Positions 30,401-37,165 of a stretch of DNA of 64,000 bases are shown here, piece by piece; positions within the stretch are counted from its first letter, which is position 1, and every line of letters begins with the position of its first letter. The position numbers were made by a program, and so were the translations under genes. The notes beneath the pieces were generated by a model. It searched no databases, was not told where the DNA came from, and saw only the letters and a program-made list of their open reading frames with translations. Source of the DNA: Anodontia alba. Its lineage: Eukaryota > Mollusca > Bivalvia > Lucinida > Lucinidae. The stretch covers positions 89,210,399-89,274,398 of the forward strand of contig OZ024828.1 of assembly GCA_964016985.1 (NCBI GenBank), in the 5' to 3' direction.

Positions 30401-33367
30401 TGGGTGAAGTCAAATAAAAAAATATGTGTGTTTAGGGTAATATCTTAGAAAAAAAAAGGTAGGGTAGGTAGGGATTTTTTAATGCAGAATTATACCATAA
30501 TTTCTAAATATATTTTGACTTGGCACCATAATTCACATAAAAATTTGCCAAGTCTATTTGACTACCCTTTGATATGTCTAAAAGTACTGATAGAATGGCA
30601 AACAGTGCAGACCCAGATCAAACTGCCAGAACAAACTGCTCCTGTAGCAGTTTGATCTGGGTCTACACTGTTTGCTCAGACCTACTTGTCTGAATATTTA
30701 GCATAAATAGTTTATCCCAGTAACAACTATTTTTTATGTGTTATTTTTTTAAAAAACATGAAAAAATTGCTAGGTTTCACCAGGAAATTAGGTAGGGTAG
30801 GGTTACCATAAACACATATATTTTTTTATTTGGCCTTATTTGTCCTATGCTAATAGTGTTGACTGGGCTGTTTAACTCCAAACCAAAACTTTCATTACCA
30901 CTTCTTTGTCATCTTTATATGATTTAAATAATGTTGAAAGTGATGTAAAACACCAAATCATCTCAACATGTCCTTATATCCCTCCATGACCACTTTTCTC
31001 ATGACAATGATCATATCACTTAACAAAACTGGCTTTGATTTGAATAGTTTAAAAAGTTTTCCATTAATCCATTTTGGACTGAATGGACTCCCCACACACT
31101 AAATATTGGCCGAGTCCAATTTCACATTTTTAGGTATGTCAGGCTATGTGATTTAGATATCCCTAGAGAAAAATGACTAAACTGTTTGCAAACAATGGAG
31201 ACCCTGATCAGACGCCACATTCTGCGGCATCTGATCTGGGTTTGAATTGGTTGCCAATTATCTTTTTGGAGGTTTCCAGACTAAAATGGGTTAAATACTT
31301 CTTGAAAGTAATTTATCAGTAAGACATTTTGTATGTAGTTTCATTGTTGTTTTAAAAGTCATTTTGTATCCAGTTTGCTATGAGTTTTTTTTTCATCACT
31401 ATCATAAAACTTCTTTGTTCACAGGTTCTTTTCTTGAGCCATCCAAAGAAGAGAATCAGAGACACTTCAAGGTATAAACCTTTCCGTCAGCTGTTCCAGG
31501 GACGTACACCCTCACTGAAGAAACTGACTGCACAAATTCTGAATGTGCAGGTCCAGGAAGGTGAACATAACTCGGTAAGTATTTCATTGCTTAAGACTTA
31601 GCACTCTGGGTAAAAATTTCAGACATTTTGAAATATCATTAATTTGTCGTCTGCTGAATTAGCCTAGAGAGTGGAATGGTAATGGTTAAATTATCTGATT
31701 TGTAATGGTAACATTGGGTGCCTTCGCTTAGTCTGTTCAGAATTTTCACTGGGTGCCTTTTGGATAATCAAGGATACAATGTTTCTTGTGGACAATGAAG
31801 ACTGATCAGACTGCACAGGTGTCCGGGCCGGTTTGAGTGTTCATTGGGCACACATATCAGAAAGTATGTTTGTCACATTGTGGCTCATTTAATTATATGT
31901 TTGTGCATGTGTATGTGTGTGTGTGGGGGTGGGGGTGGGGTGTTGTGGGGAATATACTGTCTTTTTTTTTCTTTTTGTTCGTGTTTTTATTTTAAGTATT
32001 AAGCCTCCTAATCATATGTTACTGATGATGCACATTCAATTTTTTTCAGTTACCTTTCTTGGTGTCATCTTTAGAATTGGTAATAAATGTCATATGATAT
32101 CTATTGTATTGCATGCACCATGTTTTAGATGTTTTGGTGTATATTGTGTAATATATGAATGCCAGACTTAATAAATAAATAAATTACAAAAAATGTCTGT
32201 CTGCCGGTCCATCCGTTACTTTTTGGTCCTAGCGGGGGGATCTAATAAGCACTGCTTATTGACAATTTCTTGTTTAAGAATGACAGTGCATTTGAGAGTA
32301 CTTTTTGGAAAGATGTATGAAAAGGCTGAACATGGTATTAAATATAGCTCTAGATAAGAGCTGTAGTCAGATAAATATTTTTCTATATTTCTTCAAGAAA
32401 ACACATGGTTTACTGTGGTATGTATTAAAAGTGCCTATATGAGTACCACAACCTGTTTCAGTAGGGAAACAAGAAAATGATCAATACTCTTCAGATGAAA
32501 ATAATGCTTCATCTAGAGCTATTCCAAGTGATATATGGGCCGCACCATGCAAAAACATGTCTTCGGGCCATGTGCGGACAGCAAAGGCCCAGATCAGACT
32601 GTGCATATGCGCAGTCTGATCTGGGCCTTCACTGTCCTCTAACAGAATTACAGTCGACTCTCGTTATCTCCAATTCCAAGGGACTCACTGAAACACTTCG
32701 AGATATCCGTACCTCGACATATCAGAGTTGAAAGAGTGAGGAAAACAATGAATTGAACAACCACATTTAACAAATAAATGTGTAATTTGACTCCTTAAGT
32801 TAGAAATATATGTATAAAATAATGTGGAAAAGAGGAGAAATTGCTCCTTAGGAGCAATTTCTCCTCTTTTCCACATTATTTTGTTACCTGTTGTCATAGT
32901 TTCATGTTAAAACAGGGACAAGATTTTCACTTCAAGATAAGCGGTAATTCGAAATAAGCGAGTTCGAGATAACGAGGTTCGACTGTATTGGATACTACAG
33001 AATGTATGAATAGAGAGCAAATGCCTGGATGATACTTTGCACATATGCAGGATGATCTGAATCTGCACATTTTGCGCATTCTTGAAGGCATTTTTTTGCT
33101 TGATGTGGCCTATATGACAAAGGTTCTTTTACTGTGTTTCAGGTGCAAGATGCTCAAGCAGCCATGCGGTTATATACCAGATATCGGCAACAATGGGAAG
33201 GTGAATTGTCTAAAAAACGCAAAAGACTTACCACTAAGGCAAAGGACAATATTCATACAGATAAGACTTGGAAAATTTTACCAACAGTGAATGAAAAGAA
33301 AGACAAATTCCGATTGGATAAGAAGAAAGACAGAAGTGTTTTCGACAAAAGAAAGACAAAGACATGA
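11895..33367 (+). CDS. REXO4: REXO4, RNA exonuclease 4 (gene span; first exon not found)
   Basis: Seven exons (11895-12849, 14013-14158, 16261-16434, 26721-26911, 28256-28344, 31425-31574, 33143-33367) join in one frame with phases 0, 2, 2, 1, 0, 0 and give about 642 residues. REXO4 proteins are nuclear or nucleolar DEDDh 3'-5' exonucleases related to ISG20 and yeast Rex4, which is linked to pre-rRNA processing. Visible are a long Lys-rich N-terminal half, the family block DIWFDDVD (exon 3) and the exonuclease domain from MDCEMVGVG onward. The catalytic set is complete: D at 26743, E at 26749, D at 28336, D at 31461, H at 31566 and D at 33149. The tail after the domain is Lys-rich. The first exon, with the start codon, is missing from my model. 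The introns are full of repeats, and the longest hosts an antisense LTR element. Confidence 0.93.
12850..14012. other. REXO4 intron: MITE fragments
   Basis: It contains decayed copies of the TGACATTTCATG palindrome family (near 12885-13010 and 13190-13280), a copy of the 'GGTCCTGCTGAACCCGG' family (13370-13590), a MITE fragment near 13660 and a degenerate GTGGGTACTC hairpin (13745-13915). No other coding signal is seen. Confidence 0.6.
14013..14158 (+). CDS. REXO4: REXO4 exon, basic linker
   Basis: The acceptor TTGTTTTAG ends at 14012 and the donor AAAAG|GTACCA follows 14158. It enters in phase 0 and leaves in phase 2. The 48 codons begin [10 protein letters not shown] and continue as a Lys/Gln/Pro-rich linker. 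The in-frame fit to both neighbours supports it; the sequence alone is low complexity. Confidence 0.8.
14836..14999. repeat. 164-bp foldback, GTGGGTACTC family
   Basis: Outer arms AAGGAGGAGTATTTGATGAT and ATCACCAAATACTCCTCCTT enclose CCATAAAATGTGTTGTGGGT and its complement. It is one of the longest intact members of the family. Confidence 0.7.
15290..15800 (+). repeat. Tandem array, ~150-bp unit x3 (TTTTCACCAAACTT family)
   Basis: A CCGT-rich head (GTCCGTCCATCTGTCCGT near 15319) is followed by three units spaced about 150 bp, marked by ATGATAACTT/ACGATAACTT near 15352, 15500 and 15650. Each unit contains TTTTCACCAAACTTG and GCTAATGGGC. It closes with GATAGTGGCAGGGTATTA, related in complement to TACCCTACCACTAACCCTGCC at 15261. 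Because 150 is a multiple of three, chance open frames run through it. Confidence 0.7.
16062..16255 (+). repeat. Dispersed repeat abutting a REXO4 splice acceptor
   Basis: TACAAACTGTAAAACTTTA ... CTGAGCTAAGCAAGGAGGAC ... CGACATAAACTTCA-like ... GAAGATCTTTATT closely matches 50148-50303. Within this copy the CTGAGCTAAGC segment is duplicated (16123 and 16161). It ends about five bases before the CAG of the exon at 16261, so it may supply the branch point and pyrimidine tract. Confidence 0.7.
16261..16434 (+). CDS. REXO4: REXO4 exon with DIWFDDVD block
   Basis: The acceptor TTTTATTTCAG ends at 16260 and the donor AGG|GTATAG follows 16434. It enters and leaves in phase 2. It encodes [16 protein letters not shown], the acidic block that precedes the exonuclease domain in REXO4 family members, then a linker. 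A dispersed repeat (16062-16255, related to 50148-50303) lies directly against the acceptor. Confidence 0.9.
16735..18780 (+). repeat. Tandem family B (CATAACTCCTAAAC units), split by an inserted array
   Basis: Units of about 155 bp contain CATAACTCCTAAAC, TTTCATGAAACTTCACAG and GGAAGACAACTCTGGCTACTTTG (also as GGAGACAACTC). Copies start near 16820, 16977 and 18640. The second is interrupted after TTTGTTGTTTTG (about 17096) and resumes at TTTTTAATTACCCCTC (about 18587), so the 1.5-kb array between them is a later insertion. Confidence 0.7.
17097..18590 (+). repeat. Tandem family C, ~340-bp unit x3.4, with CTCACCTGAG-type ends
   Basis: It begins AGCTTACCTGAGCTATGCTC, then a CCGT-rich run (17150-17200). 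Units follow, marked by GACTTCTCCTCTGAAG near 17209, 17558, 17898 and 18240. Each unit contains AAGATGGCCGCCATGCCCAT and GTTTGACCTTTTTATGG. It ends AACTCAGGTGAGTGTTGTGGC and GGCCCGTGGGCCTCTTG. The terminal TACCTGAGC and CTCAGGTGAG are inverted copies. A second copy is at 28365-29740. Confidence 0.75.
19994..20586 (-). repeat. 3' LTR (element orientation)
   Basis: 593 bp, TG...CA ends with short inverted TGTTA/TAACA. It nearly matches 25835-26428. On the minus strand it has TATATAAGG at 20326-20334 as a candidate TATA box and AATAAA at 20065-20070 as a candidate poly(A) signal. Confidence 0.93.
20587..20603 (-). other. Polypurine tract
   Basis: On the minus strand CCTGAAGAAGGGGAAG directly precedes the 3' LTR, as expected for the plus-strand DNA primer of an LTR retroelement. 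Confidence 0.85.
20724..21905 (-). CDS. Pol, C-terminal part: reverse transcriptase and RNase H
   Basis: A 393-codon frame; real homology begins near codon 38 ([12 protein letters not shown]), and codons before that overlap the preceding frame. RT motifs: [14 protein letters not shown] (about 63-77), [11 protein letters not shown] (101-111) and the catalytic YIDD at 127-130. RNase [13 protein letters not shown] (about 273-284, first Asp), E in TVEKECL (near 317) and D in FSDHNPL (near 345), ending DALSRA. RT copies genomic RNA and RNase H degrades it inside the particle. Stop at 20724-20726. No integrase follows, since it lies upstream in this element. Confidence 0.93.
   Translation of the reverse strand: MISLNQVKVNGVHLAFLCQNLMEHIGCAPITGRSIQCNLSKTDTFPIPRMDDCIDKIGNSKYITKFDLLKGFWQIPLTERAKEISAFVTPDGLYHYKVMPFGMKNSPATFQRLINTIIAGIEHCDAYIDDAIIYSDEWNHHLGTIKAFFDKLSEAKLTINLAKSEFCHATLTFLGHVVGHGQVKPIEAKVEAISNFPVPTCKRQLKRFLGMAGYYRKFCNNFSVIAEPLTNLLSKRMRFKWTSDCQNAFDKLKAILRSEPVLLAPNFNKEFKLAVDASDVGAGGVLLQEDENGVDHPVCYFSKKFNKHQKNYSTVEKECLSLILALQHFEVYLTSSSSPIVVFSDHNPLTFIHKTKNKNQRLLRWSLLLQEYNLDIRHIRGKDNIIPDALSRA
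21793..25386 (-). CDS. Gag-Pol, main frame: coiled coil, SCAN-like capsid, zinc knuckle, protease, integrase, start of RT
   Basis: A 1,197-codon frame whose first listed codon is TTG; the probable ATG lies upstream at 25532 across an A-run. Domains by residue: Glu/Arg/Met-rich coiled coil 28-120; capsid-like 135-300, in which 212-300 (YRQKFR ... [11 protein letters not shown] ... [11 protein letters not shown]) matches the SCAN pattern; CCHC knuckle C358-C361-H366-C371; protease DTGAS 446-450; integrase zinc site H703, H710, C740, C743; DD35E core D774, D828, E864; GPY/F-type end around 1000-1007; RT N-terminus 1160-1195. A stop (21793-21795) cuts RT after YRKVNTM, and RT continues in another frame with a one-base offset. 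Confidence 0.93.
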   Translation of the reverse strand: MVQFLVDKEILDSSALSLVLVTQTGLQMQELEIQKQIELEKLRLEQERQMQKERMEMEERVQKERMQMEEREKEKERQMQKERMEMEEREKEKERQIQIEREKIKFDTELRMKELEMQSMTVKRQPLDSGTHFDVTKHIRLVPPFQEKEVDKYFLHFEKVAENLKWPKEHWTLLLQSVIIGKAREIYTQLTVEQSSSYDTVKELILKAYELVPEAYRQKFRNCKKENEQTHVEFARTKEQLFDRWCSSKKIGSDHKKLRQLMLVEEFKRCINSDIKSFLDKKQVETLEAAARLADDYALTHKVSFIYKSNPSRRPFFPHSGSKHSPSNPPGSHSQTITPKPKPSGENKDQNPLSQPICNYCKRTGHIISECLHLKRKKEKQEGLKPTGLTSLLSKPQSCVKEEDPIQTERPETDSVMEIYEPFLSDGFVSLNSDYAQSTPIKILRDTGASQSLILADTLPFSEKTSSRTSVLIQGVECGFVNVPLHNIYLSSDLVTGLVAVGIRPSLPFKGVHLLLGNDLAGDKVVVNPLLTNIPCIDQPPDPIEQEIPDLYPSCAVTRAMAKKAKQNDGDIDLTDTFLGQSFKHEITNSLSSSLSDRQTELRNKSESSHYSAILNDQGQGHDLVSKSQLCKEQHNDPEILPLFERALDEKEIDQVPVCFYVKNGILMRKWRPPDVSAEDEWTVNHQIVVPRVYRPEILNLAHETPMSGHLGVNKTYHKILNHFYWPGLKSDVSQFCKSCHTCQMVGKPNQTIPKAHLQPIPAFDEPFSRIIIDCVGPLPKTKSGNEYLLTIMCASTRFPEAIPLRNIVKALVNFFTFVGLPKSVQSDQGSNFMSGIFQQVMHELGITQYKSSPYHPESQGALERFHQTLKNMIRSYCFDTEKDWDEGIHLLLFAVRESVQESLGFSPFELVFGHTVRGPLKLLKEKFLSVDDSSLNLLQYVSDFKDRLSRACETARTNLKLAQRKMKRWYDENAKERKFMPGDRVLALLPIPGKPLQARYYGPYTVDKQISDVNYIVNTPGRRKQKQLCHVNMLKQYIDRDSSSVTPISFVSSVPQEQSEMNSEDMNFIKSDPASSKLQNSDILKDLDQKLSHLDPVQRKELKQLIYQYEHLFPDIPTRTDKIYHDVNVEDSQPVKQHPYRMNPTKQKYLKEEIQYLLDNDFIEPSQSEWSSPCILVPKPDGTYRMCTDYRKVNTM
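25387..25532 (-). CDS. Probable true Gag N-terminus, separated by an A-run
   Basis: ATG at 25530-25532 opens a frame starting [10 protein letters not shown] and containing [14 protein letters not shown], a SAP-like helical segment often seen at the start of this kind of Gag. In this frame translation leaves the Gag frame at a nine-A run (minus strand, 25391-25399). The main frame has no ATG near its start, which supports initiation here followed by a one-base length change or slippage. Confidence 0.7.
25812..25829 (-). other. Primer-binding site complementary to tRNA-Pro 3' end
   Basis: On the plus strand 25812-25829 reads as the last 18 bases of a tRNA-Pro including the CCA (ATCCCGG ... GCCCCCA). 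A preceding GTTCG extends the match towards the T arm. The site lies five bases (25830-25834) from the 5' LTR. Confidence 0.85.
25835..26428 (-). repeat. 5' LTR (element orientation)
   Basis: 594 bp, partner of 19994-20586. TATATAAGG on the minus strand at 26168-26176 is the candidate promoter and AATAAA at 25906-25911 the candidate poly(A) signal. GAAT follows at 26429-26432. Confidence 0.93.
26721..26911 (+). CDS. REXO4: REXO4 exon, Exo I motif
   Basis: The acceptor TTGTTGCAG ends at 26720 and the donor GCTG|GTATAA follows 26911. It enters in phase 2 and leaves in phase 1. It encodes [17 protein letters not shown] with the first two metal-binding acidic residues (D at 26743, E at 26749), then [10 protein letters not shown] and [10 protein letters not shown], all typical of REXO4. 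Confidence 0.95.
26912..28255. other. REXO4 intron: microsatellite and MITE copy
   Basis: It contains a TGACATTTCATG family copy (26930-27080), the (GTT)n(GT)n tract at 27354-27455, a C-rich run (27665-27705) and otherwise unassigned sequence to 28197. No further exon is needed. Confidence 0.6.
27354..27455. repeat. (GTT)n then (GT)n microsatellite
   Basis: A GTT-type run (about 27354-27392) passes directly into about 31 GT units ending at 27455. Confidence 0.95.
28256..28344 (+). CDS. REXO4: REXO4 exon, Exo II motif
   Basis: The acceptor TTATTTTTCAG ends at 28255 and the donor AAG|GTATTG follows 28344. It enters in phase 1 and leaves in phase 0. It encodes [17 protein letters not shown] and then [10 protein letters not shown], with the catalytic D at 28336. 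A (TTTA)n-like tract (28198-28250) forms the polypyrimidine region. Confidence 0.95.
28365..29740 (+). repeat. Tandem family C, second copy
   Basis: It opens with AGCTCACCTGAGCTATGCTC, has a short CCGTCCGTACATCTGTCCGT head and units marked by (G/A)ACTTCTCCTCTGAAG near 28461, 28795 and 29123 (period about 330). The last unit degenerates after 29450 into text with repeated AAGATGGC. It starts only about 20 bases after the exon ending at 28344. Confidence 0.75.
30598..30675. repeat. Hairpin of the GCAAACAGTG family
   Basis: GCAAACAGTGCAGACCCAGA and its complement flank a CAAACTG...CAGTTTG core. It is related to 10514-10579. Confidence 0.7.
31425..31574 (+). CDS. REXO4: REXO4 exon, Exo III motif (first part)
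   Basis: The acceptor TTGTTCACAG ends at 31424 and the donor TCG|GTAAGT follows 31574. It is phase 0 on both sides and has 50 codons. It contains HPKKRIRDT (catalytic D at 31461), the basic block [20 protein letters not shown], and EGEHNS with the catalytic His at 31566. The HxxxxD motif is split by the intron. Confidence 0.95.
32538..33120 (+). repeat. Dispersed repeat X (CAAAAACATGTCTTCGGGC) with a MITE inside
   Basis: It matches 46744-46995 on both sides of an inserted element: CAAAAACATGTCTTCGGGCC to CTCTAACAGAA on the left, and TTGGATACTACAGAATG onward on the right. In the other copy these flanks are continuous. Confidence 0.75.
32651..32985. mobile_element. Pogo/Tc1-like MITE, copy A (TA duplication)
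   Basis: Ends CAGTCGACTCTCGTTATCTC and its complement are flanked by TA on both sides (32649-32650, 32986-32987). A central perfect hairpin contains GGAAAAGAGGAGAAATTGCTC. Other copies are at 45430, 50657 and 56894. TIRs beginning CAGTCGA and a TA target suggest the pogo/Tigger side of Tc1/mariner; that is inference. Confidence 0.8.
33143..33367 (+). CDS. REXO4: REXO4 terminal coding exon
   Basis: The acceptor CTGTGTTTCAG ends at 33142. It opens in phase 0 with [11 protein letters not shown], giving the last catalytic Asp at 33149, and continues through [10 protein letters not shown] into a Lys/Asp-rich tail ending at TGA 33365-33367. The first AATAAA after the stop (about 33540) lies inside a repeat copy, so the poly(A) site is uncertain. 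Confidence 0.95.
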   Translation: MQDAQAAMRLYTRYRQQWEGELSKKRKRLTTKAKDNIHTDKTWKILPTVNEKKDKFRLDKKKDRSVFDKRKTKT

Positions 33368-33923
33368 ATAGACCTACAGAACAGACTTATGTGTGTTTAA
33401 TCTTAACGCATAGCACTCTGGTAAACTTTTCAGCAGACAACATTTTGAAATATTTTTCCTATGAAACAGGATTTGAAATTTCATGCAAATTGTCTCCAAT
33501 GGAGAAAATTTGCATGAAATGTCTTGTTGTCTGGGAAAAAATAAAAAAAAATTATCAATTTGTCGTCTGCTGAATTTGCCCAGAGAGTGGTAAAGGTTAA
33601 ATACTGTTTTAAGAGGCAGAAAACACCAAATTGTCATCTTTTCTTGGTTTTCTGGCAAAAACAGAAAATATTTTTAGGGAAGTGGGAAATGACATCAAGG
33701 GATATAACTCTGGCAAAACTTTTTACTTATCATTTGGACTACTCTTAAAGGAAAGAATTAGCTTCCTCTTTCCTTTAAGAGCAGCCTCCATTTCTGAAAG
33801 GATTCCTGTCAGCAGAGTTGTCTCCCTTTGAACTTGGCAGCAAAATCTGGCAGGTGTATCCATTTACCTTAAAATGTTTTCTGTTAAACCATTTATGCCT
33901 AGTGTCCCATAAAAGGGATATTA

Positions 33924-33990
33924 GCAAACAATGTAGACCCAGATCAGATGCCATAGAATGCAGCATTTGATCAGGGTCTACACTGTTTGC
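33924..33990. repeat. Hairpin of the GCAAACAATG family
   Basis: GCAAACAATGTAGACCCAGA and its near complement (GGGTCTACACTGTTTGC) flank an imperfect core. It is related to 10514 and 48682. Confidence 0.7.
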
Positions 33991-34364
33991 ATTACATACA
34001 GGAATTACTATAAAACATAATAGAAATAAAAACTAACCTCACACCCTGCCATTGGAAATAGATCGGTCCAAAGAGTTGTGGTACAAGAATCTACTCGAGG
34101 TAAATGGGTTAAAAATTTAGGGTTAATATGTTGACTTCTGTGAAAAAGCTAAATTTTCCCGATACATAAACAGTAAAGATCCACGCTGTGTGATTAACCT
34201 TTGCGTGACGGTTATTATCTGTTTACACTGGCAGACATTGGAGACTCTGGTCAGACTGTTCAGGTACACAGGTTAACTAGATTTTTGCTGTTTGCATATT
34301 GGAAAATGTTTGGTAAATCCAGAGTGTTTTTGGATATATCAGATTAGGCTAATATTAGTTCTTG

Positions 34365-34790
34365 CCATGCTGACTAAATTAAGATGCCACATCCACTTCT
34401 AATTTTCAGCCATTCAGGGCTCTGTTGTTCAAAGCTAACGACGTCGTTAGTTAACGAGTCGTTAAAATTTACATCGAGTGATACGCAAATATGCTGAAAT
34501 TTGTTGCTGAAAAAATGTGAGAGGCTTTTGCATTGCAAAAGCTACTCACATTTTTTCAGCAAAAAATATCAGAATATTGTATATTGAATCCACTAAAACA
34601 GTTAACGAAATGACCCTTAAGGAGCTCGTTAAGCTAACAATGCTTTGAACAACTGGGCCAGATGACTTGATCCAAGTTGTTGATACAAATTTACATACAT
34701 ACTTCTACAGAAGCCAACTGATCCGGATCTGTACAGTTTGCAAAGGCAGGGCATATCCTGCTGAAGCAGGATCAGAGTAAACAATTAATC
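34365..34790 (-). repeat. Dispersed repeat Y with MITE insertion
   Basis: Compared with the copy at 14468-14690, this one is interrupted after TTCAGCCATTCAG by the MITE 34418-34658 and resumes with CAGATGACTTGATCC. Other Y copies: 13370-13590, 16528-16735, 30080-30295, 58775-58985. Confidence 0.75.
34418..34658. mobile_element. 242-bp MITE family, copy 2 (CAG duplication)
   Basis: Same ends and internal hairpin as 11169-11410, inverted relative to it. CAG occurs on both sides (34415-34417, 34659-34661). The uninterrupted Y copy near 14519-14545 has a single CAG at this place, direct evidence for a three-base target duplication. Confidence 0.8.
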
Positions 34791-34809
34791 TGCTGAATTT
34801 TAATAACAG

Positions 34810-35130
34810 CAGACAACATTTTTTTTTTTTTTTCTATGACACAAAGTTTGACATGTCATTCATACAGTCTCCAGACTGGGAAACAGGGCTTGACATTTCA
34901 CATGGTCTCCGAATTGTGAAACATGGCTTGAAATTTCATTCAAATAACATGGCATGACATTTTTAGGGTTAAATAAAAGTCACTCGATATTTCATTTAAA
35001 TAAAATCGCTTCATATTTCATTCAAATTGACTCGAAATTGTGAAACATTACTTGACATTCCATTCAAATAACACTGTTTGACATTTCATTCAAATTTCCT
35101 TCAAGTTGACTGTTTAATTGAAATGTCAAG
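34810..35130. repeat. Local amplification of TGACATTTCATTCAAA motif
   Basis: About nine variants of TGACATTTCATTCAAA occur in 320 bp, many separated by GAATTGTGAAACATGGCT-like text. It appears to be an expanded arm of the TGACATTTCATG palindrome family. Confidence 0.65.
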
Positions 35131-35489
35131 CCCTGTTTCAAAAAACAAAAGAAAGAGGAAAATAGTACATCTTTATTTTTACTGATGCTGCCGTTAGCAT
35201 GCTAAAGGTTCAGTTACTTTGGAAATGACAAGAGGTCAGATGAGTTTACATGTCCTGAGACAAATGTTAGGTTGCAGGAATTTCACTCTGTTACTGAGTG
35301 GTAACATATTAAAGAAATCTGTAGAGCAAAGTCCTACAATTGTTTTTCTTGTTTTAGTATTATTGTCCACAAACAGAATGTGGCTGTCTAATTTTCTTAT
35401 CACCAACATTTGCAACCACCTTGGTGTTCAAGTCCATTGCTGAATAATTATTATACATACAATCACCTTACCTGATATGCAGTTTTTAT

Positions 35490-37165
35490 CCCCCGACCAA
35501 TAGGTTCGGGGGATATAGCGATCAGCATGACATCCGTCCATCCATCCATCTGTCCGTAGACGCATCCTTGTTATTTCCATAACTTTGATACCCTTAGACA
35601 TATTTCGATAATATTTGGTAGGAATATAGAGGGGGACCAGTAGGTGTGTTGCGTGCAAGAGAGATGACTCTCACTGTCTTCATTATTAGTTATCTCCCCT
35701 GAAGCTGAAATCTTGTGCAGGCCATAATTCCCATACTGTTTTGAGATAATTTGATCATATTTGGTAGGGATGAAGAGGAGGACCAGTAGGCATGTCGCAT
35801 GCAAGAGAGACAACTCTCACTTTATTCATTATGTACTTATCTCCCCTGAAGCAGGAATTGTAGACTCATCCTTGTGCGCTCTATAACTTTGATATCCTTA
35901 GACATATTTCGATAATATTTGGTAGGAATATAGAGGAGGACCAGTAGGCGTGTCGCGTGCAATAGAGACAACTCTTACTGTCTTTGTTATGTAGTTATCT
36001 CCCCTGAAGCCGAAATCTTGTGCAGGCCATAACTCCCATACTGTTTGAGATAATTTGATAGTATTTGGTAGGAATGAAGAGGAGGATTAGTAGACGTGTT
36101 GCATGCAAGAGGGACAACTCTCACTTTATTTGTTATGTAGTTATCTCCCCTGAAGCAAAAATTGTACTCATCCTTGTGCATTCCATAACTTTGATTGCCT
36201 TAGACATATTTTGGTAATATTTGGTAGGAATGAAGAGGAGGACCAGTAGACATGTCACATGCAAGAGAGACAACTCTCACTTTCTTTGTTAAGTTGTTAT
36301 CTCCCCTTAAGCCGAAATCTTTTGCAGGCAGTAACTCCAATACTGTTTGAGATAATATGATAATACTTGATAGAAATGAAGAGGAGGGCCAGTAGGCATG
36401 TCTTGTGCAGGAGAGACAACTCTCACTTTCTTCCTTATGTAGTTATCTGCCCTGAAGCCAAAATCTTGTGCTCTCCATAACTTTGATACCCTTAGACATT
36501 TTTTGATAATGTTTGGTAAAAATGAAGAGGACCAGTAGGCCTGTATGCAAGAGAGACAACTCTCACTTTCTTTGTTATGTAGTGATCTCCCCTGAAGCCA
36601 AAATCTTGTGCAAGCCATAACTCCCATACTGTTTGAGATAGTATGATAATATTTGGTAGAAATGAAGAGGAGGACCAGTAGGCATGTCACGTGCAAGAGA
36701 GAGAGCCGGCCTCAGTGGCTCAGTTGGATGGGCCGTCTGACTGGAGACTAGGAGGTCGCGGGTTCAGCCCCCGCCGAGGTCGGCAACATTCTTTCATGGA
36801 GATTGATCATGAAATATTTTCTACAGTCATTCTCTCCCTTCCGCTGATTCAAGAAGGGCATTTGTCAGTTTCTGGCAAAAGAATGTGCACAATACTGGTT
36901 AACCGCTTTGAGGACTAAGCCTGCCCAGTAAACGTTTGGTTAGGTAAACTGACCGCACTCGACATGACCCCATTGGGTTGATTGGGCCATAAAATCTCAA
37001 CACAAACAAATGATCTCACCTGATGCCAAAATCTTGTGCATGCCATAACTCCCATACTGTTTGAGATAACTTGATAATTTTTGGTAGGGACATATATCAG
37101 GTCAAAAAGGTATGTAGCTTGAAGCCTTGAAAGAAGGACAACTTTTACTCTGTTGATTTTTTACC
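35490..37165 (+). repeat. Tandem family D, ~148-bp unit (GACCAGTAGGC), interrupted by a SINE
   Basis: The head is a CCCCCGACC...GGTTCGGGGG stem and CCGTCCATCCATCCATCTGTCCGT (35485-35560). At least eight units follow, marked by GACCAGTAGG or variants near 35636, 35780, 35939, 36084, 36241, 36389, 36530 and 36674. Each carries TTTGGTAGGAAT and TTATCTCCCCTGAAGC. A SINE occupies 36705-37010 and a unit resumes to about 37165. Confidence 0.75.
36705..37010 (+). mobile_element. tRNA-derived SINE, full-length copy
   Basis: The tRNA-like head has an A box TGGCTCAGTTGG (36716-36727) and a B box GGTTCAGCCCC (36761-36771). A unique body follows (AACATTCTTTCATGG ... GAGGACTAAGCCTGCC) with a tail ending CTCAACACAAACAAA. 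Shorter copies lie at 37712-37855, 45027-45273 and 56581-56642. tRNA-headed SINEs with conserved centres are known in bivalves; I cannot name the family. Confidence 0.8.

Larger units (their letters stand above)
28345..33142. other. REXO4 last introns: repeats only
   Basis: After family C (to 29740) come a TGACATTTCATG copy (29800-29930), a 'GGTCCTGTTGAACC' family copy (30080-30295), the hairpin at 30598-30675 and, in the final intron, repeat X interrupted by a pogo-like MITE (32538-33120). The exon 31425-31574 lies within this span. No other exon is seen. Confidence 0.6.

Noticed and set aside
35428..36696. Overlapping minus-strand open frames with SCNQHTYWS-like repeats
   Set aside because: They follow the 148-bp units of tandem family D; not genes.
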